Positions 50,827-59,098 of a stretch of DNA of 64,000 bases are shown one piece after another. This DNA is from JAWVFK01 sp033856175 (lineage in GTDB: Bacteria; Actinomycetota; Thermoleophilia; Solirubrobacterales; 70-9), in contig JAWVFK010000015.1 in the NCBI GenBank assembly GCA_033856175.1, positions 1 to 64,000 of the forward strand, written 5' to 3'. Made by a program: the position numbers and the translations under genes. The notes under the pieces were generated by a model. The model was not told the origin of the DNA and did no database searches. It saw only the letters and a list, made by a program, of their open reading frames with translations. The stretch's first letter is position 1. Every line of letters begins with the position of its first letter.

Positions 50827-51107
50827 CAATTCACGCAGGCCCATACGAGTTCACGGCGCTGGACTACAACTCGCAGTCCGACCTGCTCGACCTCTCGATT
50901 GACGGTCGCTGGGGTGTCGGCGACGAAGAGACGCCGGAGGGCCACTGGTGGTTTGTCGCAGGGGATGGCTCCGATGAGATCGTCGCCCTGCAGCTGCTGA
51001 AGCCGCGGGAGCGCTTGGAAGCTTTGGGCGCAGTCGTCGTCACGCTTCCAACTGGCGAGCAGGTCACGGTCGAGGGCATCGAGAATGCCCTGACGCTGCC
51101 AGCCTAG
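50823..51107 (+). CDS. Candidate antitoxin partner (DUF2283-like)
   Basis: 94 residues, acidic: TALDYNSQSDLLDLSIDGRWGVGDEETPEGHWWFVAGDGSDEIVALQLLKPRE. Alternating Asp-rich strands of the YDxxxDxLxL type followed by an EIVALQLL strand recall DUF2283 proteins, often encoded beside small nuclease-type toxins. The ATGA overlap with the upstream gene couples translation. No DNA-binding motif is evident. A 6-bp hairpin (GGCACG/CGTGCC) begins at its stop codon. Confidence 0.5.
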   Translation: MTIHAGPYEFTALDYNSQSDLLDLSIDGRWGVGDEETPEGHWWFVAGDGSDEIVALQLLKPRERLEALGAVVVTLPTGEQVTVEGIENALTLPA

Positions 51108-51121
51108 GCACGTCTCGTGCC
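51107..51121 (+). terminator. Hairpin at the stop of the antitoxin-like gene
   Basis: GGCACG-TCT-CGTGCC, a perfect 6-bp stem starting at the last base of the stop codon. No T-run follows. It separates the module from the convergent subtilase gene. Confidence 0.35.
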
Positions 51122-51173
51122 GGCTCGGTGGCGCGGGCCGAGGACAGCCGCCCGGGGCGCAGGCGTCCCAGCC

Positions 51174-54100
51174 TCAGCGCCGGCGGACGACCGTCACCGT
51201 CGCCTCATCCGGTGCGCAGCCGCTCTTCGCCGCCTTGGCGACCTTCTTGCCGGGGCTGCTGAAGCGGTGGCTGATGTGGGCGACGCCGGTTGAGCCCGTC
51301 GTGGCGCTCTCGCCGCCGAGGCGGACGGTGGCGCCGCTGCGGCAGCTCGTGCTCGCCGAGCTGACGCTGAGGCGGAAGTTGTAGGTCTTGCCGGTCCGCG
51401 CCTCGCGCGGGCTGACCGTCAGCTTCATCACCGGCGGCGGCGGCTCGGGGCGCAGCTGGAAGATCGCGGGCGGGCCGAGGTTGCCGGCGTTGTCGACGGC
51501 GCGGACGGCGATGTAGCGCTTGGCGCCGCTTGGCACCTGGAAGGTCTGCGCTGCGCCCGGATCGGCCGGCGCCGGCGGGCCGCTGACGCTCTCGGCCTGG
51601 TCGTAGCTCGGCGGCGTGATCCGGCTGTCGGACTGGACGATCTCGTAGTGGTCGGCCTTGCCGGCGTACCAGTCGTCTCCCGGCGCCTTCCACGAGATCG
51701 TGTTGTGGTCGCCGGAGAGCTGGGCGTCGCGCAGCGCGCCGGGCGGGCGCGTGTCGCTGCCGTAGTGGCCGCTGTTGCGCTCGTCGTGGCGGACCGACCA
51801 CCACTCGTCGTTGCCCGCGGTCGTGCCGTCGGTGTTCCAGGCGTAGAGGTAGCCCTCACGCGTCGTCGCCACCAGCTCGACCTTGCCGTCGCCGTCGAGG
51901 TCGCCAACGGTCGGCGAGCCGAGCAGCCAGCCGGACTGGAACTTCGGGAAGCCGGCGGCCTGGCCGCCGCCGAAGGCGAAGCCGTGGAGCGCCGAGGAGT
52001 CGCCGCCGGCGAGGATCTCGGCGCTGCCGTCGCCCGTGACGTCGGCGATCGTCGGCGAGCCGAGGAAGTTGAGGCCCTGCTGCTTGGCGGGGAAGCCAGG
52101 CATCACGGCGCCGCTCTGGGCGTCGAAGGCGCGCATGTAGTTGCTGATCGCGACGCCGCTGCCGGCGGTGACCAGGGAGCCGGCGACGCTGGCGCCGCCC
52201 GAGCCGGGCTCGGCCATCGTCAGGTTGTCGCCGGGGCCGAAGTGGCCGAAGGCGCCCGAGGTCGTGAAGTTGACCGGGACGTCGGTTGGCAGGTTGCCGT
52301 TGAGGAAGCCGGTCAGCTGGTCCGGCGAAGCCTGGCGCTGCAGCGCGTCGACGACGACCGGGTCGGGCTCGGGGCCGTAGACGGTGCCGACCGAGCCGTC
52401 GCCCTTGATCTGGTAGCTGGGCGAGAAGATCACCGGCGAGGTCTCGAGCTCGTCTGAGCCGTCGCCGTTGACGTCGGCCGAGATCGGCGAGTTGGTGCCC
52501 TCGGTGATCGCCTCCTGGGCGGAGCCGTAGTAGATGATGATCCCCTGGACGTTGTTGGGGAAGCCGTTGACGGGCGAGCCGTCGGCGTGGAAAGCATGCA
52601 GGTGGGAGACACCACCGGGCTGGATGTCGCCGCCCTGCGCGTCGCCGTACTGGCTGCGGACGACGATCTCGGGATGGCGGTCGCCGTCGAGGTCGGCGAT
52701 CGTCGGCGGCGTGTCGAGCTTGTGGTCCTGGATGACGATCGAGTTGCCGTTGCCCGGCTGGTAGCCGTCGGGCAGCTTGACCTCGACCGGCCAGCCGGGG
52801 AAGTCGCTGCCGTCGGTGCGAAAGACGTGGATCCGCCCGTCGCCAGCCGTCTGGACGACCTCGAGGTGACCGTCGCCATCGAGGTCGGCCATCACCGGCG
52901 GCGAGATCGCCGCCTGGATCGGGACCCGCGTGAATGGCAGGTCCGGCCGCGGGATCGCCGGCTTGCTGACGCCGGCGTCGAGCGCCCGCGGCCAGCCGGG
53001 CAGCAGTGCGCCGTGGCTGTCGAAGAGGTACTCGTGGCCGCCGACACTGGCCACCGCGACCTCGAGCGTGCCGTCGTGGTTGACGTCGCCGACGGCGACC
53101 GAGAAGAGGACCGACTCGTAGCCGGGGCTGAGGCCGGGGTGGGCCTTGGTCACCTGGACCGCCGTCGTGTGAGCCGGCCAGCCGGGCAGCTCGTTGCCCG
53201 TAACGGGGTCGATCGCGTGGATGACGCCGTCGCTGTCGCCGAAGACGATGTCGAGGCGCCCGGTCCCCTGGAGATCGACGAGCTGCGGCTGGGCGATGCC
53301 GTCGTGGTCGCCGAGCAGCTTCGGGAAGCCTTCGCGGATCGAGGGGTCGTGGGTGACGGCGATCGCCCGCCGCTCCTCGGCGAGGCGGCCGTTGGCGTCG
53401 GTGACCCGGACGCGGATCGTGACCGTGTACTGGTCGTTGGTCTCGAGCGTCTTCGTGCTCGAGAGGTGGAAGGGGTTCTGGGCCTGGTCCCAGAACGACG
53501 CCGGAACCTGGCTGAGGTCGATGTTGCCGAGCGTGCCGTCCTTCGCCGTCGTGCCGGTCGCGGCGGTGTGGAAGGCGGCGTCAGCCGGCTCGGCGCCGGG
53601 CGCGAACTCGAGCTTCCAGCCCTGCACGCTCGAGCGCGGCGCCTCGACGTGGCCGGTCACCGCGACGCTCTGCTGGGCCGGCTTCGACGGGTCGAAGACG
53701 CGGTACCACTCGGGCGAGTCGATCCAGGCCTCGGGCGGGATCTGGTTGTCGTGAACCTTCTTCAGCGCCTTCCAGAGGTTGGGCCGGCCGTAGCCGTACT
53801 GCATGTTCCAGTTCGAGTTGGCGTTGCCCTCCCAGCCGAGCGGCGGGTTGGGGTTGCCGGTGATCGGCGAGGCGGTGTCGCGGACGATCTGGATCGCCTC
53901 CGAGTTGCTCAGCGGCGTGTTGATCAGATGCTGGGCGGACGCCTCCTTGCCCTCGGCGATGACCAGCGCCAGGGCGCCGCCGACCGTCGGCGTCGACTCT
54001 GAGGTCGAGCCGCCCTGGGTCGCGACCGAGAACATGTTGTGCGTGCCCCATGAGGTCAGGCCGGAGCGGGCACGGTAGGTCGTCGTGATCGCGTTGGCCT

Positions 54101-55208
54101 CGGGCCCGGGGATGTTCTGCGAGTTGGTGACGACGCCGTTGCCGGGCAGCACGTGCTCGTGGAACATCCCGCCCTGGTGGTCGATCGAGTTGAAGTCGTT
54201 CGACGCCTCGACCATGACGATGTCGTGGTCCCAGCAGTACTGCACGGCCTGGGCCATGAAGGTCGAGTAGCCGAGGTCGGCGGTGACCGAGACGATCACG
54301 TCGGTCTTCATGTCGGCGGCGTAGAGCCAGGCCTCGGCGAGCTGGTAGGAGGCGTCGAGGGCCTCGGCGCCTGCCTTGACAGGCAGCAGCCGGCAGCGCG
54401 GGCAGACGCCGACGCCCTGGTGGCCGTTGTTGACCTCGGCGGCCGCCTGCTTTTGCTGGCCGTTGGCGTGGCCGTAGGCGGAGTCGAGGGTCGCCGGGTC
54501 GTTCTGGTCGTTGTAGAAGTCCCAGCCGGAGATGTCGTCGACGTAGCCGTTGGCGTCGTTCTCGGCGCCGTAGCCGTCGTGGCCGTCGGAGAACTTGACG
54601 ATCAGGTCCTCGGGGTCGAGGACGCCGTTGCCGTTGCTGTCGCCGGTGTCCGCCGGCTGCGGCCCCACCCGGCCGTCGCAGGCGTAGTCGACGACGTTGA
54701 AGGAGCCGTCGCCGTTGGCGTCATAGGCGTTGACGTAGCTGGCGCATGTCGGCGTCGTATTGGCGACCGGGACCGGGGCGGCGCGTGCGTGGTTGGGAAC
54801 CGGCAGCTCGGCCCTGTTGATGAAGACGCGGTTGGCGAGCTCCTCGGCGTCGCCGTTTCGCCAGTTGATCCCGCCCTCGACGTAGGCGATCAGCGTCTGG
54901 TCGTTGCCGGCGGTGTAGTCCTTCCAGGCCTTGTCGGTCGACATCCCGGAGGCGTTCTCGGGGTCGGTCGCGCCCGGGGCGCACTGGGGCATGAACGAGT
55001 AGTGGTGGTGCTCCTCGTCGTTGACCGAGTTCTGGAAGCACTTGTCGGGCGTGCCCTCGGCCGGGGCGTAGCTGGGGTCGTTGGGGGCGTCCTGCGGGAA
55101 CGCCGCCCGGGCCACCGCGGCAAGCGACAGCATCAGCGCCAGGGCGCCGATCAGCGCTGCGACCCTCCTGCGGCCGCGGCGCCAGCCTTTCTCCCGATGG
55201 CCCCGCAC
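51174..55208 (-). CDS. Large secreted S8 (subtilisin-like) peptidase homologue with EF-hand insert and FG-GAP/VCBS repeats
   Basis: ~1344 residues from GTG 55208 (the frame stays open to 55349). Signal peptide: VAALIGALALMLSLAAVARA. The subtilase core spans ~100-480. The catalytic Asp position reads Glu (IAYVEGGINW, ~111), His is in YGHANG (~247), Asn in EASNDFN, and Ser in GGSTSESTPTVGG (~403). A dockerin-like insert with DANGDGSFNVVD and DSNGNGVLDPED lies between the first two. Residues ~650-1150 hold FG-GAP repeats (ADLDGDGHLEVV, ADLDGDRHPEIV, GDLDGDGKVELV), probably a beta-propeller; a fibronectin-like region follows. It lies between thrC and thrB, on the opposite strand. Confidence 0.85.
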   Translation of the reverse strand: MRGHREKGWRRGRRRVAALIGALALMLSLAAVARAAFPQDAPNDPSYAPAEGTPDKCFQNSVNDEEHHHYSFMPQCAPGATDPENASGMSTDKAWKDYTAGNDQTLIAYVEGGINWRNGDAEELANRVFINRAELPVPNHARAAPVPVANTTPTCASYVNAYDANGDGSFNVVDYACDGRVGPQPADTGDSNGNGVLDPEDLIVKFSDGHDGYGAENDANGYVDDISGWDFYNDQNDPATLDSAYGHANGQQKQAAAEVNNGHQGVGVCPRCRLLPVKAGAEALDASYQLAEAWLYAADMKTDVIVSVTADLGYSTFMAQAVQYCWDHDIVMVEASNDFNSIDHQGGMFHEHVLPGNGVVTNSQNIPGPEANAITTTYRARSGLTSWGTHNMFSVATQGGSTSESTPTVGGALALVIAEGKEASAQHLINTPLSNSEAIQIVRDTASPITGNPNPPLGWEGNANSNWNMQYGYGRPNLWKALKKVHDNQIPPEAWIDSPEWYRVFDPSKPAQQSVAVTGHVEAPRSSVQGWKLEFAPGAEPADAAFHTAATGTTAKDGTLGNIDLSQVPASFWDQAQNPFHLSSTKTLETNDQYTVTIRVRVTDANGRLAEERRAIAVTHDPSIREGFPKLLGDHDGIAQPQLVDLQGTGRLDIVFGDSDGVIHAIDPVTGNELPGWPAHTTAVQVTKAHPGLSPGYESVLFSVAVGDVNHDGTLEVAVASVGGHEYLFDSHGALLPGWPRALDAGVSKPAIPRPDLPFTRVPIQAAISPPVMADLDGDGHLEVVQTAGDGRIHVFRTDGSDFPGWPVEVKLPDGYQPGNGNSIVIQDHKLDTPPTIADLDGDRHPEIVVRSQYGDAQGGDIQPGGVSHLHAFHADGSPVNGFPNNVQGIIIYYGSAQEAITEGTNSPISADVNGDGSDELETSPVIFSPSYQIKGDGSVGTVYGPEPDPVVVDALQRQASPDQLTGFLNGNLPTDVPVNFTTSGAFGHFGPGDNLTMAEPGSGGASVAGSLVTAGSGVAISNYMRAFDAQSGAVMPGFPAKQQGLNFLGSPTIADVTGDGSAEILAGGDSSALHGFAFGGGQAAGFPKFQSGWLLGSPTVGDLDGDGKVELVATTREGYLYAWNTDGTTAGNDEWWSVRHDERNSGHYGSDTRPPGALRDAQLSGDHNTISWKAPGDDWYAGKADHYEIVQSDSRITPPSYDQAESVSGPPAPADPGAAQTFQVPSGAKRYIAVRAVDNAGNLGPPAIFQLRPEPPPPVMKLTVSPREARTGKTYNFRLSVSSASTSCRSGATVRLGGESATTGSTGVAHISHRFSSPGKKVAKAAKSGCAPDEATVTVVRRR

Positions 55209-55285
55209 GACCTGAACAACGTAGCGCACCGCATGGCGCCCGGCGCCGATCTGGCGCCGAGCGGGATCTGGCAAGCTCAACCACG

Positions 55286-55621
55286 ATGAGCGACGCGCCG
55301 CGTGTCGAGCTGCTCTGGTGGCGGCAATGCCCCTCCTGGGAGCGGGCACTGGCCGAGCTGCGCGAGGAGATGCAGGCCGCCGGCCTCGACCCCGACTCGA
55401 TCGAGATGCGCGAGGTGCTCGCCGAGGAGGACGCCGTCGCCGAGCGGTTCATCGGCTCACCGACGATCCGGATCGACGGCGAGGACATCCAGCCGCCCGG
55501 CGACAATCCCGTCGGGCTCGCCTGCCGCGTCTATCGCCGGCGCGACGGCCGTGTCTCGCCGCTGCCCGATCGCGCAGACCTCCGCGAGGCCCTGACCGCC
55601 GCCGCGAATGCGAGGATCTGA
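55286..55621 (+). CDS. Small thioredoxin-fold-like protein (DF-type family)
   Basis: 111 residues. The start VELLWWRQCPSWERALAELREEM matches small thioredoxin-like proteins with a CPSW motif in which some members carry selenocysteine; here the codon is an ordinary Cys. FIGSPTIRIDGEDIQPPG and GLACRVYRRRDGRVSPLPD follow. Its redox partner is unknown. A second thioredoxin-fold gene starts 25 nt downstream. The 77 bp between it and the divergent subtilase shows no clear promoter. Confidence 0.78.
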   Translation: MSDAPRVELLWWRQCPSWERALAELREEMQAAGLDPDSIEMREVLAEEDAVAERFIGSPTIRIDGEDIQPPGDNPVGLACRVYRRRDGRVSPLPDRADLREALTAAANARI

Positions 55622-55646
55622 GCGTGGACGGCGGAGTGGCGGCCAA

Positions 55647-56174
55647 GTGAACCTGGGGGAGCGACCGCAGCCGTTCGAGCTGCCGGCCGCGGCTGGCAGC
55701 TCCGAGGCGCTGGAGGTCGACGGCGCCGCAGCCGCGGTCGCCACGGTCGTCTACTGGACCTGCAACCACTGCCCCTACGCGCTCGCCTGGGAGGACCGCA
55801 TCCACGCGGTCTCGCGCGACTACGCCGATCGCGGCGTCCGCGTCCTGGCGATCAACTCCAACGACGCCGAGCGCTACCCGCTCGACTCCTTCGAGGCGAT
55901 GGCCGAGCGCGTCGCCCGCGAGGACTGGCCCCATCCCTACCTCCACGACGAGAGCCAGGCGGTCGCCCGCGCCTGGGGCGCCGTCAAGACACCCGACGTC
56001 TTCGTCCTCGACGCCGATCTGCGGCTGCGCTATCGCGGCGCGCCCGACGCCGACTACGAGGACCCGGCCCAGGACGCAGCCTGGCTGCGCGGCGCGCTCG
56101 ACGGGATCCTCAGCGGCGCCGAGCCGGCCCCGGCCGAGACCGACCCGGTCGGCTGCACGATCAAGTGGAAATGA
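55647..56174 (+). CDS. Thioredoxin-like/peroxiredoxin-like (AhpC/TSA-fold) protein
   Basis: 175 residues from GTG 55647. LGERPQPFELPAAAG, then VVYWTCNHCPYALAWEDRIHAV with a CxxC redox pair, RGVRVLAINSNDAERYPLDSFE, and VKTPDVFVLDADLRLRYRGAPD with the cis-Pro preceding strand. This is the NHCPYA branch of redoxins found near oxidoreductases; its role is probably thiol-disulfide exchange in the cytoplasm, as no signal peptide is seen. It ends 13 nt before thrB. Confidence 0.83.
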   Translation: MNLGERPQPFELPAAAGSSEALEVDGAAAAVATVVYWTCNHCPYALAWEDRIHAVSRDYADRGVRVLAINSNDAERYPLDSFEAMAERVAREDWPHPYLHDESQAVARAWGAVKTPDVFVLDADLRLRYRGAPDADYEDPAQDAAWLRGALDGILSGAEPAPAETDPVGCTIKWK

Positions 56175-56187
56175 CCCCGGGGGCGGC

Positions 56188-57066
56188 GTGACGAGCCGCA
56201 AGCGGATCGTCAAGGTGCCGGCCTCCTCGGCCAACCTCGGCCCCGGCTATGACGTCCTGGCGGCGGCGCTGACGCTGCAGCTCGAGCTCGAGGTGACCGA
56301 GACGGGCGAGTTCTCGGTCGACGCCGGTGACCTCGACGTCGCCGGCGATCGCTCCAACCTCTGTGTGCGGGCGTTCGAGTCGCTGCATCCCGCCGACGGG
56401 CTGAGCTTCCGCATCCGCAGCGAGATCCCGCTGGCCCGCGGCCTCGGCTCGAGCGCGGCGGCGATCGTCGCCGGCCTCGCCGCCGCCGACCACCTCTACG
56501 AGCTGGCGCTGGGCCCAGACGAGCTGCTGGTCCACGCGACCGAGCTCGAGGGCCATCCCGACAACGTCGCCGCGGCTATCTACGGCGGCTTCGTCGCCTG
56601 CTCGGTCGAGGACGGCAGGCCGGTGGCGGCACGCTTCGCGCCGCCGAGCGAGCTCGAGACGATCGCCGTCATCCCCGCCGAGGAGGTGCCGACCGACAGG
56701 GCGCGGGCGGCGATACCGGCGGAGATCCCGCTCGCCGACGCCGTCGCCAACGTCGCCGCCGCGTCGACGCTCGTACTGGGCCTGCAGACGAGCGACCTCA
56801 ACCTGATCCGGCGGGGCCTGCGCGACCGCATCCACCAGCCGCGCCGCGCCCATCTCTACCCGCGTTCGATGGAGCTGGTCGAGGAGGCCCAGTCGCTCGG
56901 CGCCCTCGGCGCGACGGTCTCCGGCGCCGGGCCGACCGTCCTCTGCTGGACGACGTGGGGCGAGGCCGGCAAGGTCGCCGAGGCGCTCAGGGGTCGGGTC
57001 GCCGGCTGGGCCGAGGTCCAGCGCCTGCCGTTCTCGCCGCTGGGCATGGACGTGCCTGAGCTTTAG
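56188..57066 (+). CDS. thrB: Homoserine kinase
   Basis: 292 residues of the GHMP kinase fold; phosphorylates homoserine to feed threonine synthase. VKVPASSANLGPGYD, the ATP-binding IPLARGLGSSAAAIVAGLAAA (~residues 80-100) and the C-terminal GATVSGAGPTVLCW are complete. The GTG start follows the redoxin stop by 13 nt. In many actinobacteria thrB follows thrC directly; here 5.8 kb intervenes, so its transcription is probably tied to the redoxin genes. Confidence 0.95.
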   Translation: MTSRKRIVKVPASSANLGPGYDVLAAALTLQLELEVTETGEFSVDAGDLDVAGDRSNLCVRAFESLHPADGLSFRIRSEIPLARGLGSSAAAIVAGLAAADHLYELALGPDELLVHATELEGHPDNVAAAIYGGFVACSVEDGRPVAARFAPPSELETIAVIPAEEVPTDRARAAIPAEIPLADAVANVAAASTLVLGLQTSDLNLIRRGLRDRIHQPRRAHLYPRSMELVEEAQSLGALGATVSGAGPTVLCWTTWGEAGKVAEALRGRVAGWAEVQRLPFSPLGMDVPEL

Positions 57067-57136
57067 GCGCCGGTTCGCCGCCATTCAGCCACTCTCGGGC
57101 GTAACGGCCCGCCCAGGGGGTACTTTGGATAGGCGG

Positions 57137-58057
57137 ATGGCAGCGATCGCGACCGAAGAGATCGAGCTCCACGGCCATCGGGTCAGCTTCTGCCACGGCG
57201 GCAGCGGCCCGCTGATCGTCCTGATCCACGGCATCACCGGCAGCTCGCGGACCTGGCGCGAGGTGATGCCCCTGCTGGCCGAGGACTTCACGATCGTCGC
57301 GCCCGACCTGCTCGGCCACGGCGCCTCGGCGAAGCCGCAGGGCGACTACTCGCTCGGCGCCTACGCCAGCGGCGTCCGCGACCTCGTCGGCATGCTCGGC
57401 TACGACCGCGGCACGATCGTCGGCCACTCGCTCGGCGGCGGCATCGCGCTGCAGTTCGCCTACCAGTTCCCCGAGCGGACCGAGCGCATGGTCCTGGTCT
57501 CGAGCGGCGGCCTCGGCCGCGGCGTCAGCCCGGTCCTGCGCGCCGCCTGGCTGCCGGGCTCCGAGCTGGTGCTACCGCTGCTCTGCTCGCGCCAGCTGCT
57601 GGGAGCGGGGGAGGCGGTGTCTCGTTTCTTCGGCCGTCTCGGCATGACGGCGGGGCCCGACCTCGCCGAGATGGCGACCGGCTTTGCCTCGCTCGGCGAC
57701 GCCGAGGCCCGACGAGCCTTCATCCACACGATCCGCGCTGTCATCGACCTCGGCGGTCAGCGCGTATCGGCCAGCGACCGCCTCTATCTCGCCGCCGCGC
57801 TGCCGACGCTGATCGTCTGGGGCGACCGCGACCAGATGATCCCCGCCGATCACGGTCAGGCCGCCCACGCGGCGATCCCCGGCAGCCGCTTCGAGCTCTT
57901 CGAGGGGGCCGGGCACTTCCCCCACCTATCCGACCCGCGACGCTTCGCCGCCGTCCTGCGCGAGTTCATCGAGTCGACCGAGCCGGGCAGGCTCGGCGAC
58001 GATGTCCTCAGGCAGCTCGGCCGTCAGGGTCCTCGGAAAGCGGCCGCCACGGCTTGA
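57137..58057 (+). CDS. Alpha/beta hydrolase
   Basis: 306 residues. HGITGSSRTW (oxyanion), VGHSLGGGIALQFA (nucleophile elbow, ~residue 100), WGDRDQMIP (acid) and GAGHFPHLSDP (His) give a full triad; a helical cap lies between. This is the epoxide hydrolase/esterase-like subgroup common in lipid-rich actinobacteria, substrate unknown. ATG 57137 or TTG 57125 may be used. The last 50 nt overlap the 3' end of the convergent parA-like gene. Confidence 0.86.
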   Translation: MAAIATEEIELHGHRVSFCHGGSGPLIVLIHGITGSSRTWREVMPLLAEDFTIVAPDLLGHGASAKPQGDYSLGAYASGVRDLVGMLGYDRGTIVGHSLGGGIALQFAYQFPERTERMVLVSSGGLGRGVSPVLRAAWLPGSELVLPLLCSRQLLGAGEAVSRFFGRLGMTAGPDLAEMATGFASLGDAEARRAFIHTIRAVIDLGGQRVSASDRLYLAAALPTLIVWGDRDQMIPADHGQAAHAAIPGSRFELFEGAGHFPHLSDPRRFAAVLREFIESTEPGRLGDDVLRQLGRQGPRKAAATA

Positions 58058-59000
58058 TCGTCGGCTCGGCCGGCTCCTGCTTCAAGGGCTCCTCCGCTGA
58101 GGGCTCCCCCGGCGAGGGCCCGGCCGGCGAAGCCTCGACCGGCGCCGCCGGCGCCTGGATCGCCTCGCGGATCTCCTCCTCCTCGGCCTCGATCTCGCCC
58201 TCCGCGCTGATCTCGTCGAGCAGGCCGCGGCGCAGCTTCTCGACCCGGCGCCGGGGCTCATCCATCTCGAGCCGCTCCAGCAGCTCGATCGCCAGGTCGA
58301 CGTAGTCGAGGCCTCGTGAGGGGCGGTGGTCGAGGATCGGCACGCCGCGCTCGGTCGACTCGGCGTAGGCGACCGAGCGGGCGATCACCGTGCGGCAGAC
58401 CTGCTCGCCGAAGTAGGCCTCGAGGGCCTCGAGCGTCCGCCGCGCGTGCGAGCTGCGCATGTCGGCCATGTTGAGGACGATGCCGAGGACGTTGAGCTCG
58501 GGGCTGAGGTGCTCGCGGGCGAGGTCGGTGACCTGGAGCGCCTGCTCGACGCCCTGCAGCGAGAAGTACTCGGCCTGGGTCGAGAGCAGAGCGTGGTCGG
58601 CGGCGACGAGCGCGTTGACGGTCAGCAGGCCGAGCGTCGGCGGGCAGTCGAGGAAGACGAAGTCGTAGCGCCGCTTGGCCTCGCGCAGCGCGTTTCGCAG
58701 CGTCATCTCGCGGCCGACCTTGCCCGCCAGCATCAGCTCGGCCTCGGCCAGCGTCAGGTTGGAGGGGATGACGCCGCGGTGGATCGCGTCGACCGCCCGC
58801 GCCCGTCCCGCCAGGACGTCCGACAGCGTCGGCTCCGCCTCGGGATCGACGTCGAAGTAGTCGCTGAGGTTGCCCTGGGGGTCGACGTCGATCGCCAGGG
58901 CGTCGATCCCGACCCGCGAGAGGACGTCGATGAGCGAGCGCACCAGCGTCGTCTTGCCGGTGCCGCCCTTCTGCGAGAGGACAGCGATCGTTTGAGCCAC
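58008..59000 (-). CDS. Orphan ParA/Soj-family ATPase
   Basis: 330 residues. Deviant Walker A KGGTGKTT (~residues 11-18), the VDPQGNLSDYFDVD switch, FLDCPPTLGLLT, and TQAEYFSLQGVEQAL make a complete ParA/MinD-type ATPase. The last ~80 residues are an acidic Glu/Pro/Ala tail (EIEAEEEEI; AGPSPGEPSAEEPLKQEPAEP) not found in Soj. No parB, parS or origin genes are nearby, so it may position another cargo. The GTG start follows TATAGT by 6 nt (leaderless). Confidence 0.9.
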   Translation of the reverse strand: MAQTIAVLSQKGGTGKTTLVRSLIDVLSRVGIDALAIDVDPQGNLSDYFDVDPEAEPTLSDVLAGRARAVDAIHRGVIPSNLTLAEAELMLAGKVGREMTLRNALREAKRRYDFVFLDCPPTLGLLTVNALVAADHALLSTQAEYFSLQGVEQALQVTDLAREHLSPELNVLGIVLNMADMRSSHARRTLEALEAYFGEQVCRTVIARSVAYAESTERGVPILDHRPSRGLDYVDLAIELLERLEMDEPRRRVEKLRRGLLDEISAEGEIEAEEEEIREAIQAPAAPVEASPAGPSPGEPSAEEPLKQEPAEPTIKPWRPLSEDPDGRAA

Positions 59001-59006
59001 GCGGCG

Positions 59007-59012
59007 ACTATA
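59007..59012 (-). promoter_or_regulatory. -10 box TATAGT for leaderless parA-like gene
   Basis: A near-consensus hexamer 6 nt before GTG 59000 on the minus strand. It lies 15 bp from the divergent gltB -10, so the two promoters probably compete. Confidence 0.55.
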
Positions 59013-59026
59013 CGAGCCGGCCCGCC

Positions 59027-59032
59027 TATAAT
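59027..59032 (+). promoter_or_regulatory. -10 box TATAAT of gltB
   Basis: A perfect TATAAT with no good -35. The expected start near 59039 gives a ~60-nt leader containing GGGAGG (59085-59090) 8 nt before TTG 59099. Confidence 0.55.
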
Positions 59033-59098
59033 CCCCGTTCGTTCGTCACCCGTCGCGCGCCCGCTCGAAGAAGGCGTGGAACCCGGGAGGTTCAGGTT

